A DNA stretch of 64,000 bases from Promethearchaeota archaeon (GCA_018238625.1 JABCSY010000001.1:1-64000); one strand, 5' to 3'; numbered from the stretch's first letter, positions 50,253 through 59,712 are shown. The notes: generated by a model from the letters alone, not told the origin. Translations and numbers: made by a program.

Positions 50253-51206
50253 ATAAAAATACTCCTATTTGGCCCTGGTGGTGCGGGTAAAACGTCATTA
50301 ATGCGGACTACTTGTTTAGGTTATAATTTCATGAAAGTACTTAATCTGAAACCTACAAAAGGAGTCTCGAGGGAAAACTTTATATTTAGGGGAATAATGG
50401 AACTTTCCATCTGGGATTTAGGCGGTCAGGAACTTTATATGGAAAGATATTTCTCGGAAAAACAGCGAGAGCTTGTGTTTTCTGAAGTAACAGCTGCAGT
50501 TTTCATGGTTGATTCGGCAGCAGAAGAACCAAAACTAAAAGATACCTTTGGCAAATTCTTGAAATACCTTTTCGAATTTAGTCCTGAAGTAGGAAAAGTA
50601 TACGTCTTATTAAATAAAACTGATCTTCAAGAATCAAAAGAAGATGACATTTATGAACTATTAATTAAAGATCTTACAGACGATTTAAAAAGCAAAATTG
50701 CTTTTACACCTGTATCAGTAAAAGAGGGAAGTGCTCAACATCGATTGATCGAAATACTCGATTATAAAATTCAAGAGAACACATTAGCTTTACAAAGACT
50801 TGGGAAAATACGCCATTTGTTAGACCAATTGAAGATCAATACGCTTTCAGAATTTCTTTTGTTTAACCAACCAGATGGTTTATTAATAGCATCCACAATA
50901 GGAAAATTTGAAAGTCCAAATCTCCAATTCCTCCGTTTTGAAATAGGAAGCCTTGATTCAAATATATATCAAATCTATACAAAGATTATGGAACTTTCAG
51001 ATTCTTCGATTTCTCCTTTAGAATTATCGACAGTTATATATGAGAGCGAACATAACTACATCTTAGTGAAGGAAGTTAGCAATGGATCGGTACTGATGGT
51101 TGTTACTAAAGAGAAATCCATTAGTATTTTTAATACTGTGATGGACGACTTAAATGGCGAAAATTTCCAAAATTTGAAAAAATTCCTTAGTAGGGACGAT
51201 TTTTAA
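50253..51206 (+). CDS. Gtr/Rag-like GTPase with apparent C-terminal roadblock/longin-type domain; start codon unclear
   Basis: In-frame translation upstream of the listed ATG: IKILLFGPGGAGKTSL-MRTTCLGYNF; WDLGGQELYMERYF; LNKTDL; C-terminal DQLKINTLSEFLLFNQPDGLLIASTIGKFE... Confidence 0.8.
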   Translation: MKILLFGPGGAGKTSLMRTTCLGYNFMKVLNLKPTKGVSRENFIFRGIMELSIWDLGGQELYMERYFSEKQRELVFSEVTAAVFMVDSAAEEPKLKDTFGKFLKYLFEFSPEVGKVYVLLNKTDLQESKEDDIYELLIKDLTDDLKSKIAFTPVSVKEGSAQHRLIEILDYKIQENTLALQRLGKIRHLLDQLKINTLSEFLLFNQPDGLLIASTIGKFESPNLQFLRFEIGSLDSNIYQIYTKIMELSDSSISPLELSTVIYESEHNYILVKEVSNGSVLMVVTKEKSISIFNTVMDDLNGENFQNLKKFLSRDDF

Positions 51207-52227
51207 CTGATTCTAAATCAATTTTATTAGAAAATAATGTTCTATTAGAATGTTCTTCAATTATAGAAAACAAGTAATTATTTGTATTTTTGATTACAGG
51301 CGTTATAAACAATAATTCTTCTTCTGGAAGGCATTTTTCAACTTTTTCGTTTAATACCTCTTTTTCAAAAAACTCTTTAATGTAAGTAATTCGGATGATG
51401 AGATCGTTGAATTCCTTTTTGCTGTTATTCTTTACTAAAACTTCTATTTCCTGAAAATTGTTAATAATATTTATGTTTGTTATTTTAAATTGATCTTTTA
51501 TTCCTAATTTTTGTTGAACAACTCTATCGTAATCAAATAATCGAATTTTAGAAAACGATTCATTTTGAGCGTCCATAACAATGTGGTCAATATCAATTCC
51601 TTTAAATGTTAAATAAGAAATTGCTTTTTGCAATTTGAAAGAAGTCGCATCAGTTTGTTTAATTACCGATGAAAAATGTTCCTCACAAGTAAGGTTAATT
51701 ATTGCTTTTATTTCTTCTTTTATTTGGTCTCCTTTTTTTATTACATTGATTAATTTTTCCGTTTTAATAACTTCCAGTTTCGCAATTTCTGACTCTATTA
51801 CCTGATAAAGCGTATTTTCAAATTGATCGATTATTTTTTTCGTTAATAAATTTATTAATTCGCCCCCAAAAACATCTAAATCTGTTGGCAACACAAGTAT
51901 CAACACAACAATTTCACCCCTTTTTTGGAAAGACCCTGCTCTTCTTTTGACCCTTTTAGATTCAACAATAAATTTCTTCGCAAAATACATATTATTACTG
52001 TATTCTAAATCAATTCGGTTAATTGTAGTTTTATCTTTAAGCTCTAAAAACCAAATTGGATGGTATCTTATAAGATGCATTTTTCCTGAGTCATCATCTA
52101 GCGCGTTTTCTGGACAAATAAGAAGTGGGACATGGCCTATAGTCTCATCAAAATAAAACAAAAGAGTCTCACATAATTCCTTAAATGGACAATCTGTATT
52201 GGCGTTATTTAAGCGATTTTCTTCCAA
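51187..52227 (-). CDS. Hypothetical protein, 346 aa, downstream of hydrogenase operon
   Basis: Long ORF, 58-nt gap after mvhA on same strand; no confident motif (central segment longin-like only by impression). Confidence 0.65.
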   Translation of the reverse strand: MEENRLNNANTDCPFKELCETLLFYFDETIGHVPLLICPENALDDDSGKMHLIRYHPIWFLELKDKTTINRIDLEYSNNMYFAKKFIVESKRVKRRAGSFQKRGEIVVLILVLPTDLDVFGGELINLLTKKIIDQFENTLYQVIESEIAKLEVIKTEKLINVIKKGDQIKEEIKAIINLTCEEHFSSVIKQTDATSFKLQKAISYLTFKGIDIDHIVMDAQNESFSKIRLFDYDRVVQQKLGIKDQFKITNINIINNFQEIEVLVKNNSKKEFNDLIIRITYIKEFFEKEVLNEKVEKCLPEEELLFITPVIKNTNNYLFSIIEEHSNRTLFSNKIDLESVKNRPY

Positions 52228-52285
52228 TTTAAGTCAACCTCTTCTATATTAGATTAATTACATTTAATTTTTATGATTTTTAACG

Positions 52286-53590
52286 TTAATGAGAAGCGCA
52301 CGATATGCAAGGATCAAATGCTCTTATCATTATTTGAGTTTTTTCTTTAACAGACTCGATATCTTCTTTTTCATATAGCTTCTTAGCATATTCAGTGATC
52401 ATTTTGTTAATAATAGGCAAATTTATTTCGGTTGCAATGAAAAGCTTTACTTGATCAACGGTTTTAGCTTTATTTAAGTGATAATGATGCATTAGTATAC
52501 CTCTTGGTGCTTCGATAACCCCTATCCCATTTGATTTTTTTATTGAGTTTAGTTGTTTAAGTTGTGTTTTACTTTTTAGTGAAGTAGTATTTAATATTTC
52601 AATACTTTTTTGAATTTCGCAATAGCTTTCAATTAATTGTAAAAAGTTTAAAAATAATAAATTGCTTTTCCATTTTTTTCCAAAATTACCCATATATTCG
52701 GATATTTTATCTATCCCATAATTTTGAGTTAACCTATAGCGCGCTATTGGTCCTGTTAAAATCTTATTTTTCGAATTCGACTTAAAAGTAATCCCATAAA
52801 GATTAGAGTCTTTATCAAAATATTTTGAATAATTTTTCGCTTGAAAATCGTCGTAAGTTGTTTCACTTCGTTTAATTCTAAGGTCTCCTTCATACCTATC
52901 AAACCCCATATTATTCTTTAAGCCGAAATATATAGGGTTAGAAAGATTAAATTCTGTAGGAGGTTCAAAAGCAGAAAATAAATCTATAAAATTTTCAATT
53001 AAGGTTTCTATGTAGTAAATTCCCTTTTTTAGATATTTCTCCGTAAAAATTAAACTTTTTCGAGTAGGATTGAATATTAATCCTCCCGGAATCGGAGTAA
53101 TTGGATGTAGTGCCCTTCCTCCTATTAATTTGTTTATTTCTGAACCAATTTTTATTAAATTAAATACATTTGTCGCTAAATGAGGATTGTAATTAATTAA
53201 ATTATAAGAATCGTTATCAATAGTTTTAATTTTAAATATTTTTAATAAATCTGGAAAGGACTGTAAAAAATAATGCATAATGTGCGATTTTATTAATTCT
53301 CCAGACAATAATACCTTTCTAAGCAAAATTGATTGGTGTGATGGTTCTATTCCGTATATACTTTCTATTGCTTTGCAACTTGCAATTGTTTGAGATGCGG
53401 AGCATTGTCCACAAATTCTAGATGCAATTTTTGGAATATCTAATAGCTTTTTACCTACTAAAATATTTTCAAATCCTCTAAATACTGAAAAACTCAATTC
53501 AGTTTGATAAATTTCATCGTTTTTTAAATAAATGTTTAAGTTTCCACAACCTTCAACCCTTGTGCATGCTTCTACAACTTTATCCATCAA
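52286..53590 (-). CDS. [NiFe]-hydrogenase large subunit, MvhA/group 3-like
   Basis: RVEGCGNLNIYLK, SRICGQCSASQT, C-terminal DPCISCASH. Confidence 0.9.
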   Translation of the reverse strand: MMDKVVEACTRVEGCGNLNIYLKNDEIYQTELSFSVFRGFENILVGKKLLDIPKIASRICGQCSASQTIASCKAIESIYGIEPSHQSILLRKVLLSGELIKSHIMHYFLQSFPDLLKIFKIKTIDNDSYNLINYNPHLATNVFNLIKIGSEINKLIGGRALHPITPIPGGLIFNPTRKSLIFTEKYLKKGIYYIETLIENFIDLFSAFEPPTEFNLSNPIYFGLKNNMGFDRYEGDLRIKRSETTYDDFQAKNYSKYFDKDSNLYGITFKSNSKNKILTGPIARYRLTQNYGIDKISEYMGNFGKKWKSNLLFLNFLQLIESYCEIQKSIEILNTTSLKSKTQLKQLNSIKKSNGIGVIEAPRGILMHHYHLNKAKTVDQVKLFIATEINLPIINKMITEYAKKLYEKEDIESVKEKTQIMIRAFDPCISCASH

Positions 53591-54351
53591 TCCTTCCCTC
53601 CTACATGTGATTTTGAGAACCTATAATAAATCCCTTTATATTTTCTTAGATCTTTAGAAAGATTAAAAAGGCTTAAGAAATTGATTAAATTCGAGGTAAA
53701 CCCCTTTGAAACAGGACCTAAACATCCTTCACAGGGTAATCCTTGATTTATGCAGAGATGGTCGCAGCCATCCCGAGTAACAGGGCCTAAACATAAAATC
53801 CCATCGTTCAAAAAACACGATAAATTTTCTTCCGGAAAACGAATTTCATCGTTTCTTGGAACTATCTTTTCTATTGTTAATGGTAAATCTAATTTTGCTT
53901 GGTTGTTTAAAGGACAAGTAGAACACATATTTTTTGAGCTTAGCTCGAATTTTTTGTTCTCAACTAGCCTTAATAAACAATTTCCTAAAAGTATAGATGG
54001 AGGCGGGCATCCAGGTATAATACCATCAACTTCTACAAACTTTGAAATAGGATACGCTTCTTTTTTATTTGAGAGACTAAGAATTCCCCCAAACGCTGAG
54101 CATGTACCTAATGCATATAGTTTTTTTGCATTTTTTCGTATTTCTTGAAGATACTCGATTTGATTCTTTTCTGATACGCACCCCTCTACTAGCGCTATAT
54201 CGCATTCTTTAATCTCTAAATTATCAGATATAAATGGAAAATATTCGATTTTCGTTCTTTCAAGAAATTGTGGAAATATATCTAGCGATATTAATGCTGA
54301 TATACATCCAGTACAAGAAGTTAAAGATGTAATTAAAAATTTAAGCCTCAC
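53587..54351 (-). CDS. [NiFe]-hydrogenase small subunit, MvhG-like
   Basis: LTSCTGCISALI, VEGCVSE, LGTCSAFGGI, GCPPP, DGCDHLCINQGLPCEGCLGP. Confidence 0.9.
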   Translation of the reverse strand: MRLKFLITSLTSCTGCISALISLDIFPQFLERTKIEYFPFISDNLEIKECDIALVEGCVSEKNQIEYLQEIRKNAKKLYALGTCSAFGGILSLSNKKEAYPISKFVEVDGIIPGCPPPSILLGNCLLRLVENKKFELSSKNMCSTCPLNNQAKLDLPLTIEKIVPRNDEIRFPEENLSCFLNDGILCLGPVTRDGCDHLCINQGLPCEGCLGPVSKGFTSNLINFLSLFNLSKDLRKYKGIYYRFSKSHVGGKD

Positions 54352-56887
54352 TTTTAATCTCCTCCTTTAGTAAATTATAGAATTTATTAGAGATTTCAGC
54401 AAATAGCTGTCCTTCTACTCCGTTTAAACTCATCACTATTATCCGTCTGCTTAACTTTGGTCCTAGAATCTTTTTTAAAAGCCCAACTCTTTTTTTTAAT
54501 TTTTCAATCCCGTCAATATATCTACAAGAATCCTTTCTGCAACCGATAATCATAACTCCGTCAAACCCCATTTCAAGAGATTTAACAATGAATTCAGTAT
54601 CAATACGGCCAGTACAAGGAACAGAGATTATAAAAACATTAGGTTGATATAACAATTTCTTTAATCCTGCATTGTCAGCGGCAGCGTAACCGCACGATTG
54701 GCAACAAAAAGCGATGATTTTTGGTTTTTTATTGAATTTTGAGAAAATTTCGATCGTTTTTAAAATCTTTTCTGATGTATTTATATTCATTTCGATGGCA
54801 TTAGTAGGACAAACACTAACACACATACCACAAGCTTTACATTTAAACTTATCAACAGTAATTTTTTCGGAGTTTATGCTTATTGCATTGTAAGGGCAAG
54901 AAATAACGCAGAGGTTACACAATCCACATTTGTCTTCATTAATCTCTATTCCAGTATATTCTGTTATTAAATAATCGTTTGAAAGAAGTGATATTACTTT
55001 TAACGCTATGTTATTGGTGGTTGCTATAGTCGAGTGATAATTTAATGGGCCAAATATTGTTCCAACACCATAAATACCAGAAGCTAAAGTTTCTTCACTC
55101 ATAAAACCATAATCATTTAAAGTGAAGTCCATAATCTTTCTTAGAGATTTCAAATCCTTATTTGGAATTAATTTAAGGTTTAAAACAATCAAATCACTTT
55201 GAAACTCAATAGAATCCGCAATTACATAGTTAATATTCTCTTTTGTCTCAATTAATACTTTATTAGCGTAAAGAAATCTCGGATGAGTAGATTTTAGTAT
55301 TATCTCGTCTTTTTCTTTTAGTTTACTTAAATCGTAAAAAACATTAACTTCACAATCAGGGCTCTTTACTTTAATAACATCTATATACTTTAGGGTTAAA
55401 ATATCCGAATATTCACATAGATAGTTTGAAGATCCAACTTCTTGAATAATTGATATTGTTTTTACTGGTTTCCCATCAGATAATTTTACTATCTTTCCAT
55501 CAGTTAGGCCATCTGAACATAAAATTCGTTCAAATTCTGCTGAAGTTATAATATTATTTTGTGGATTATAATTATATTCTTTTAAATTTGAAGAAAGATC
55601 TGAACCAATAGCTATAACTTTAGCGCCTACTTTAATTCTTAATTCCTTAGGCTTTTCTCTTAAATTAATTGCTTTATTTGCACAAGCACGTTCACATATT
55701 CCACATTCAAGGCAGCTTTTAATATCTTCATCGTCAATAACAGGAACATAAGGATAACAATATTGAAAAGGAAAGTGAATTATTTTTCTATGCGTTAAAC
55801 CAAATTCATATAGATTAACTTTCTCTCGAGCACACACATCCACACATTGCTTACAACCTGTACATTTTGTCTCATCAACATAGCGAGGATTTTTAATTAA
55901 ACTTATAGTAAAATTGCCAACTTCTCCCGATACGCTAATTATTTCCGTATTTGTCAAGATCTCAATATTATTTTCTTTCACAATTTCCCCAATTAATTCG
56001 GAGATTAAACAAGTAGAGCAATCTCCCATATTTGAAATCTTTTGCCATCTTGCTACTTTTCCTCCTAATGTAGGAGACTTTTCAATTAGGTAACACTTAA
56101 TACCTGCCCTTGATAAGTTTAACGCTATATTCATACCAGCAATCCCTCCTCCCAGAATTGCGCAACTTTTTTCAACTTCAACTCTTTTTATCTTAATTGG
56201 TTTTTGAAGACTTACTCGATTAACTGAGGCTTCAATAAGTAATTGCGCTTTTTTCAAAGTTAAAAGGCTATCAATGTGCTTTTTACTTGAATAATGTACC
56301 CAACAACATTGTTCTCTTATATTTGCAATCTCAATATTAGCATTATCAATTATATTATGAAAAAGACGTTCAAATACATGTTGATGTGTTTTAGGAGAAC
56401 AGGCAGCGATAACAATTTTATTTACGAAGTTATCAGTAATCCAATTATTAATTTTATCTTGGTTTTTTTCTTGACATAAATTATCAAGAATTTTAACTGA
56501 GACTACATTATTTATTTTACTTGCATAGTTTTCTAAGGAATTAATGTTAAGGACATTTGAAACTTCTGTATTACAATTACAGATGATAACACCTATTCTG
56601 TTTATTTCGCTTCCTTTTGATTTTAAATAGTCTATTTCCTCTCCAGATAAAATTCTTTTATTTAATCCTAATATCCTTAAAACTCTTTTACCGTCATCTG
56701 TTAAATAATATGATTTTTTGTCTTTACTTACTAAATTATTAAGCTTTTTCAAATGAAAATTTAATTGCCCTGTTTGTTCTATACCTAACTTCATCATTAA
56801 TTCAGTATATGGAATAAAACCTTCTTCTTCGAGAATGTATAAGAGTTTTCTTCTGATTGGATGAGCTAAAATTGAATAAATATCCAT
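54341..56887 (-). CDS. HdrA-MvhD fusion with N-terminal winged-helix domain
   Basis: wHTH: ILAHPIRRKLLYILEEEGFIPYTELMMKLGIEQTGQLNFHLKKLNNL; HdrA: VIICNC...AACSPKTHQHVFER, ILGGGIAGMNIALNLSRAG, multiple CxxCxxCxxxC; MvhD: AFCCQSCGYAAADNAG...GCRKDSCRYIDG. Confidence 0.9.
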   Translation of the reverse strand: MDIYSILAHPIRRKLLYILEEEGFIPYTELMMKLGIEQTGQLNFHLKKLNNLVSKDKKSYYLTDDGKRVLRILGLNKRILSGEEIDYLKSKGSEINRIGVIICNCNTEVSNVLNINSLENYASKINNVVSVKILDNLCQEKNQDKINNWITDNFVNKIVIAACSPKTHQHVFERLFHNIIDNANIEIANIREQCCWVHYSSKKHIDSLLTLKKAQLLIEASVNRVSLQKPIKIKRVEVEKSCAILGGGIAGMNIALNLSRAGIKCYLIEKSPTLGGKVARWQKISNMGDCSTCLISELIGEIVKENNIEILTNTEIISVSGEVGNFTISLIKNPRYVDETKCTGCKQCVDVCAREKVNLYEFGLTHRKIIHFPFQYCYPYVPVIDDEDIKSCLECGICERACANKAINLREKPKELRIKVGAKVIAIGSDLSSNLKEYNYNPQNNIITSAEFERILCSDGLTDGKIVKLSDGKPVKTISIIQEVGSSNYLCEYSDILTLKYIDVIKVKSPDCEVNVFYDLSKLKEKDEIILKSTHPRFLYANKVLIETKENINYVIADSIEFQSDLIVLNLKLIPNKDLKSLRKIMDFTLNDYGFMSEETLASGIYGVGTIFGPLNYHSTIATTNNIALKVISLLSNDYLITEYTGIEINEDKCGLCNLCVISCPYNAISINSEKITVDKFKCKACGMCVSVCPTNAIEMNINTSEKILKTIEIFSKFNKKPKIIAFCCQSCGYAAADNAGLKKLLYQPNVFIISVPCTGRIDTEFIVKSLEMGFDGVMIIGCRKDSCRYIDGIEKLKKRVGLLKKILGPKLSRRIIVMSLNGVEGQLFAEISNKFYNLLKEEIKSEA

Positions 56888-57096
56888 TTCTGAGCTTTCC
56901 TATTGATTTTTTATTTTAAATTTATTTTGTTAAAAAAAAAAATTTGACAAATTATTTTTTCTTCATGACAATATATGTTGTAAAAATATATAAATGTGTT
57001 AGAAAATGATCATATGATCCGCGAATTTCATTAATAAAAATGACGATTTTCGATTAACTAAAAAATTTGTTTAGAAAATAATTTTGATAATATTTC

Positions 57097-57163
57097 TTAT
57101 CAATATGTTAAAAAATTTTCTTGTCAAATTCTTTTTATTTTAGGCTTATGACAATTTAATTAG
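57097..57163 (+). repeat. Upstream copy of ~67-bp duplicated leader element
   Basis: Ungapped match to 62032-62098, 54/67 identical by hand count; contains CTTGTCAAATTCTTT. Confidence 0.7.
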
Positions 57164-57209
57164 GTAAGTATTTTTTTAAAAAGTTGAAATAAAAGAGGTG
57201 TATTATTAT

Positions 57210-57827
57210 ATGGAAGTATTGGAATTGAAACCAGTAAAAAATAAAAAAATAATAGTGTATATGTCCTCAAAAGAAAATGGTAGGTATTTTCAAAATCAAG
57301 ATACATCAAGATTAACTGATTTTCTCAAAAAGAAAGATGTTAACTTTGTAACCGTAGATTTTCAAGTAGATATGAAAGTGTTTAAGAAAACACCTTTTGC
57401 ACAAACATTAGATAAACTTGGAATACCATATATTCAAGTAGATATTCCAGATTATGCAATGGGATATCTTTACGAAGAAATTGTCGAAAAACAAGAACTT
57501 CAAAATGAATTATTTGAAGAATACGACAATATGAGCGATAAAGAATCTTTCAAAGGGCAAAGTCTAAAAAATTGGATTGACATGCTAAGCGAAGAAATTC
57601 AAGAAAGAGAGATTTTTTTAAGCTTGAAACTAAGACCACAGTGGATCGTAAAAAAAATGCTAGATTTTGCAAATCGTTTTGAAAATGAAGTGGTTTCTTT
57701 TGTACATTTTGTTCAAGAGGATATTTGCGAGGATATTTGCCCTCAAGTCGTTGCAAATTTAAGAGATTTGGGAGTAAAAGTAATTTCCTATACTAAAAAA
57801 CACACAATTCAAAATATTATATTTTAA
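57210..57827 (+). CDS. Hypothetical protein (paralog A of tandem pair); ORF track starts at GTG 57198, but ATG 57210 follows GAGGTG SD
   Basis: MEVLELKPVKNKKIIVYMSSKEN...; shares N-terminus with the next gene. Confidence 0.7.
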   Translation: MEVLELKPVKNKKIIVYMSSKENGRYFQNQDTSRLTDFLKKKDVNFVTVDFQVDMKVFKKTPFAQTLDKLGIPYIQVDIPDYAMGYLYEEIVEKQELQNELFEEYDNMSDKESFKGQSLKNWIDMLSEEIQEREIFLSLKLRPQWIVKKMLDFANRFENEVVSFVHFVQEDICEDICPQVVANLRDLGVKVISYTKKHTIQNIIF

Positions 57828-57850
57828 TTAAAAAAAAGGAGTTAAAAAAA

Positions 57851-58582
57851 ATGCCAGAAGTATTAGAATTAAAGCCATTAAAAGATAAGCATTTAAAGCT
57901 TATCATGGTAGAAAGTGAGTTTCCAATAGATTGGTGGTTCGAAGTTCCTAAAGAAAAAAAGGAAGATTTGCTATGGTCTTTACATCTTATTAGCAAAGAA
58001 TATCTTCAGCTCATCGATGGTTTAATAGACAAATATTCACCTGATTTTGCTTTAGAAGAAAAACCTAATTTTTGGGATGACCCGTTAAACCCTAACGATC
58101 CTCTAAAAACATTACTCAAAAAGAAAGGAATTCGATTTAAACATGCTGATATCTCTGAAAATGCGGAATTTTATCTTTCTGCTGCTTTGGATGAACACAG
58201 AAGTATGCTACAAACACTTGAAAAACGAATCAAAGAGATAATTACAGAAAATGGTGGTGTTCCTTCCGAAGATGAACTTTTCCAACAATTAGTTTTATGG
58301 AAGGACTATCTCAAAAATGATTATGACTCACAAGAAGATGAAATACGATATAAAGTTAGAGAAGCTTGGATGATGATGAATACTCTAAACCTTGCAAAGG
58401 AGATTAAAGGGAAAAAATTAAAGGGGTTATTTATTTGCGATTTAAGGCACTTTGAAGGCTTAGATAAGTTAGCAAACGATTTAGGCATCGATACAGAGCA
58501 GATTAAAATTAAAAGAACTATTAAAACCGCAGAAATCGAAAAAGAGTATGAAGAAGAGGTAGAAGTTGAAATATCTAAATAA
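57851..58582 (+). CDS. Hypothetical protein (paralog B of tandem pair)
   Basis: MPEVLELKPLKDKHLKLIMVESEF...; 23-nt gap from preceding gene with AAAAAAAGGAG SD. Confidence 0.7.
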   Translation: MPEVLELKPLKDKHLKLIMVESEFPIDWWFEVPKEKKEDLLWSLHLISKEYLQLIDGLIDKYSPDFALEEKPNFWDDPLNPNDPLKTLLKKKGIRFKHADISENAEFYLSAALDEHRSMLQTLEKRIKEIITENGGVPSEDELFQQLVLWKDYLKNDYDSQEDEIRYKVREAWMMMNTLNLAKEIKGKKLKGLFICDLRHFEGLDKLANDLGIDTEQIKIKRTIKTAEIEKEYEEEVEVEISK

Positions 58583-58636
58583 TTTTTTTTTTAGTTATAA
58601 TTTCTATGAATTTTATAGTTTAAATAACGATGTGAG

Positions 58637-59650
58637 ATGAGAAAAATTACTCAAAATGATGAAATTGGAAATAAAATTGAAAGTATTCTCGGTAAAAAAT
58701 CAATAATAGAATTGACGCCAATTAAAATAAAGAAAAAGGATAGTTCAGATAAGATTTGCTATTTTTTTGACACGGATGATAACGCTTCTCCGTTTGACAT
58801 AAACATGGCTTACGACGCTGGTTTTGATATCGTTGTGCCAATAAGTAAAATGACGGCGGATCAAGTTCCTAAACTTGTCCAGGATGCTATATTTTCACGT
58901 AAACCTAAAGCACGGACAACATTTTTTATTGGGGGATCTAATGTAAAGGAGGGGGAAAAAATCGCTAGGAAAGTCATTGAATCCTTAGTACCTCCATTTG
59001 AATGTCCCGTAATAATAGATCCAAGGGGTTCTCATACTACTGCTTCTGCTGTTGTAGCTAAGACTTTATACGACGCTAAAAATATCCATAAAATTAGTGA
59101 TTTAAAAGGAGAAAAAGTCGTAATCTATGGGGCAGGCCCAGTTGCCAGAATTGCTGCTATATTAGCAGCAAAAGAAGGGTTGAATGTATTTTTAGTTGAA
59201 ACTTGGGATAAATCGAACGAAGAATTTATAAAAAATCTTGCTAAAGAAGTAACCGAAGAAGCTGGCGAGGGTGCAACCGAGATTAAAGGGGTGTTTGCGC
59301 CTGAAAAAGAACAAAGATATGATGTTGCTAAAGATGCGCTTATTATCTGGTCTTTAGCTGCTGCTGGTGTTGAAATTTTATCAAGCAATCTAATGGAAAG
59401 ATTAGAAGGTAAGAAAATTGTAGTAGATATCAATTTAGTTCCCCCTTATGGAATTGAAGGAATAAGACCAAAACACGATAATAAAGAAATATATTCAGGA
59501 ATTTTTGGAATCGGAGCATTAGCATTAGGTCGATTAAAAGCAAATTCGGAGGGAGAAATATTGAAAGAAGCAACAAAAACTAAAGGTACAAAGGTATTTG
59601 ATTATAGCTATGCGTTCGAAGTTGCTAAAAAATTGTTATCTAAGATTTAA
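58637..59650 (+). CDS. NAD(P)-dependent methylene-tetrahydromethanopterin dehydrogenase (MtdB-like)
   Basis: FFDTDDNASPFDINMAYDAGFDIVVPI...TTFFIGGSNVKEGEKIARKV...DPRGSHTTASAVVAK, VVIYGAGPVARIAAILAAKEG Rossmann motif. Confidence 0.85.
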   Translation: MRKITQNDEIGNKIESILGKKSIIELTPIKIKKKDSSDKICYFFDTDDNASPFDINMAYDAGFDIVVPISKMTADQVPKLVQDAIFSRKPKARTTFFIGGSNVKEGEKIARKVIESLVPPFECPVIIDPRGSHTTASAVVAKTLYDAKNIHKISDLKGEKVVIYGAGPVARIAAILAAKEGLNVFLVETWDKSNEEFIKNLAKEVTEEAGEGATEIKGVFAPEKEQRYDVAKDALIIWSLAAAGVEILSSNLMERLEGKKIVVDINLVPPYGIEGIRPKHDNKEIYSGIFGIGALALGRLKANSEGEILKEATKTKGTKVFDYSYAFEVAKKLLSKI

Positions 59651-59712
59651 ATTCTTAAATTTTTATTTTTTTTTTTTATTGATTTATTAAATAGTTTTTA
59701 AAGGGGAATAAA

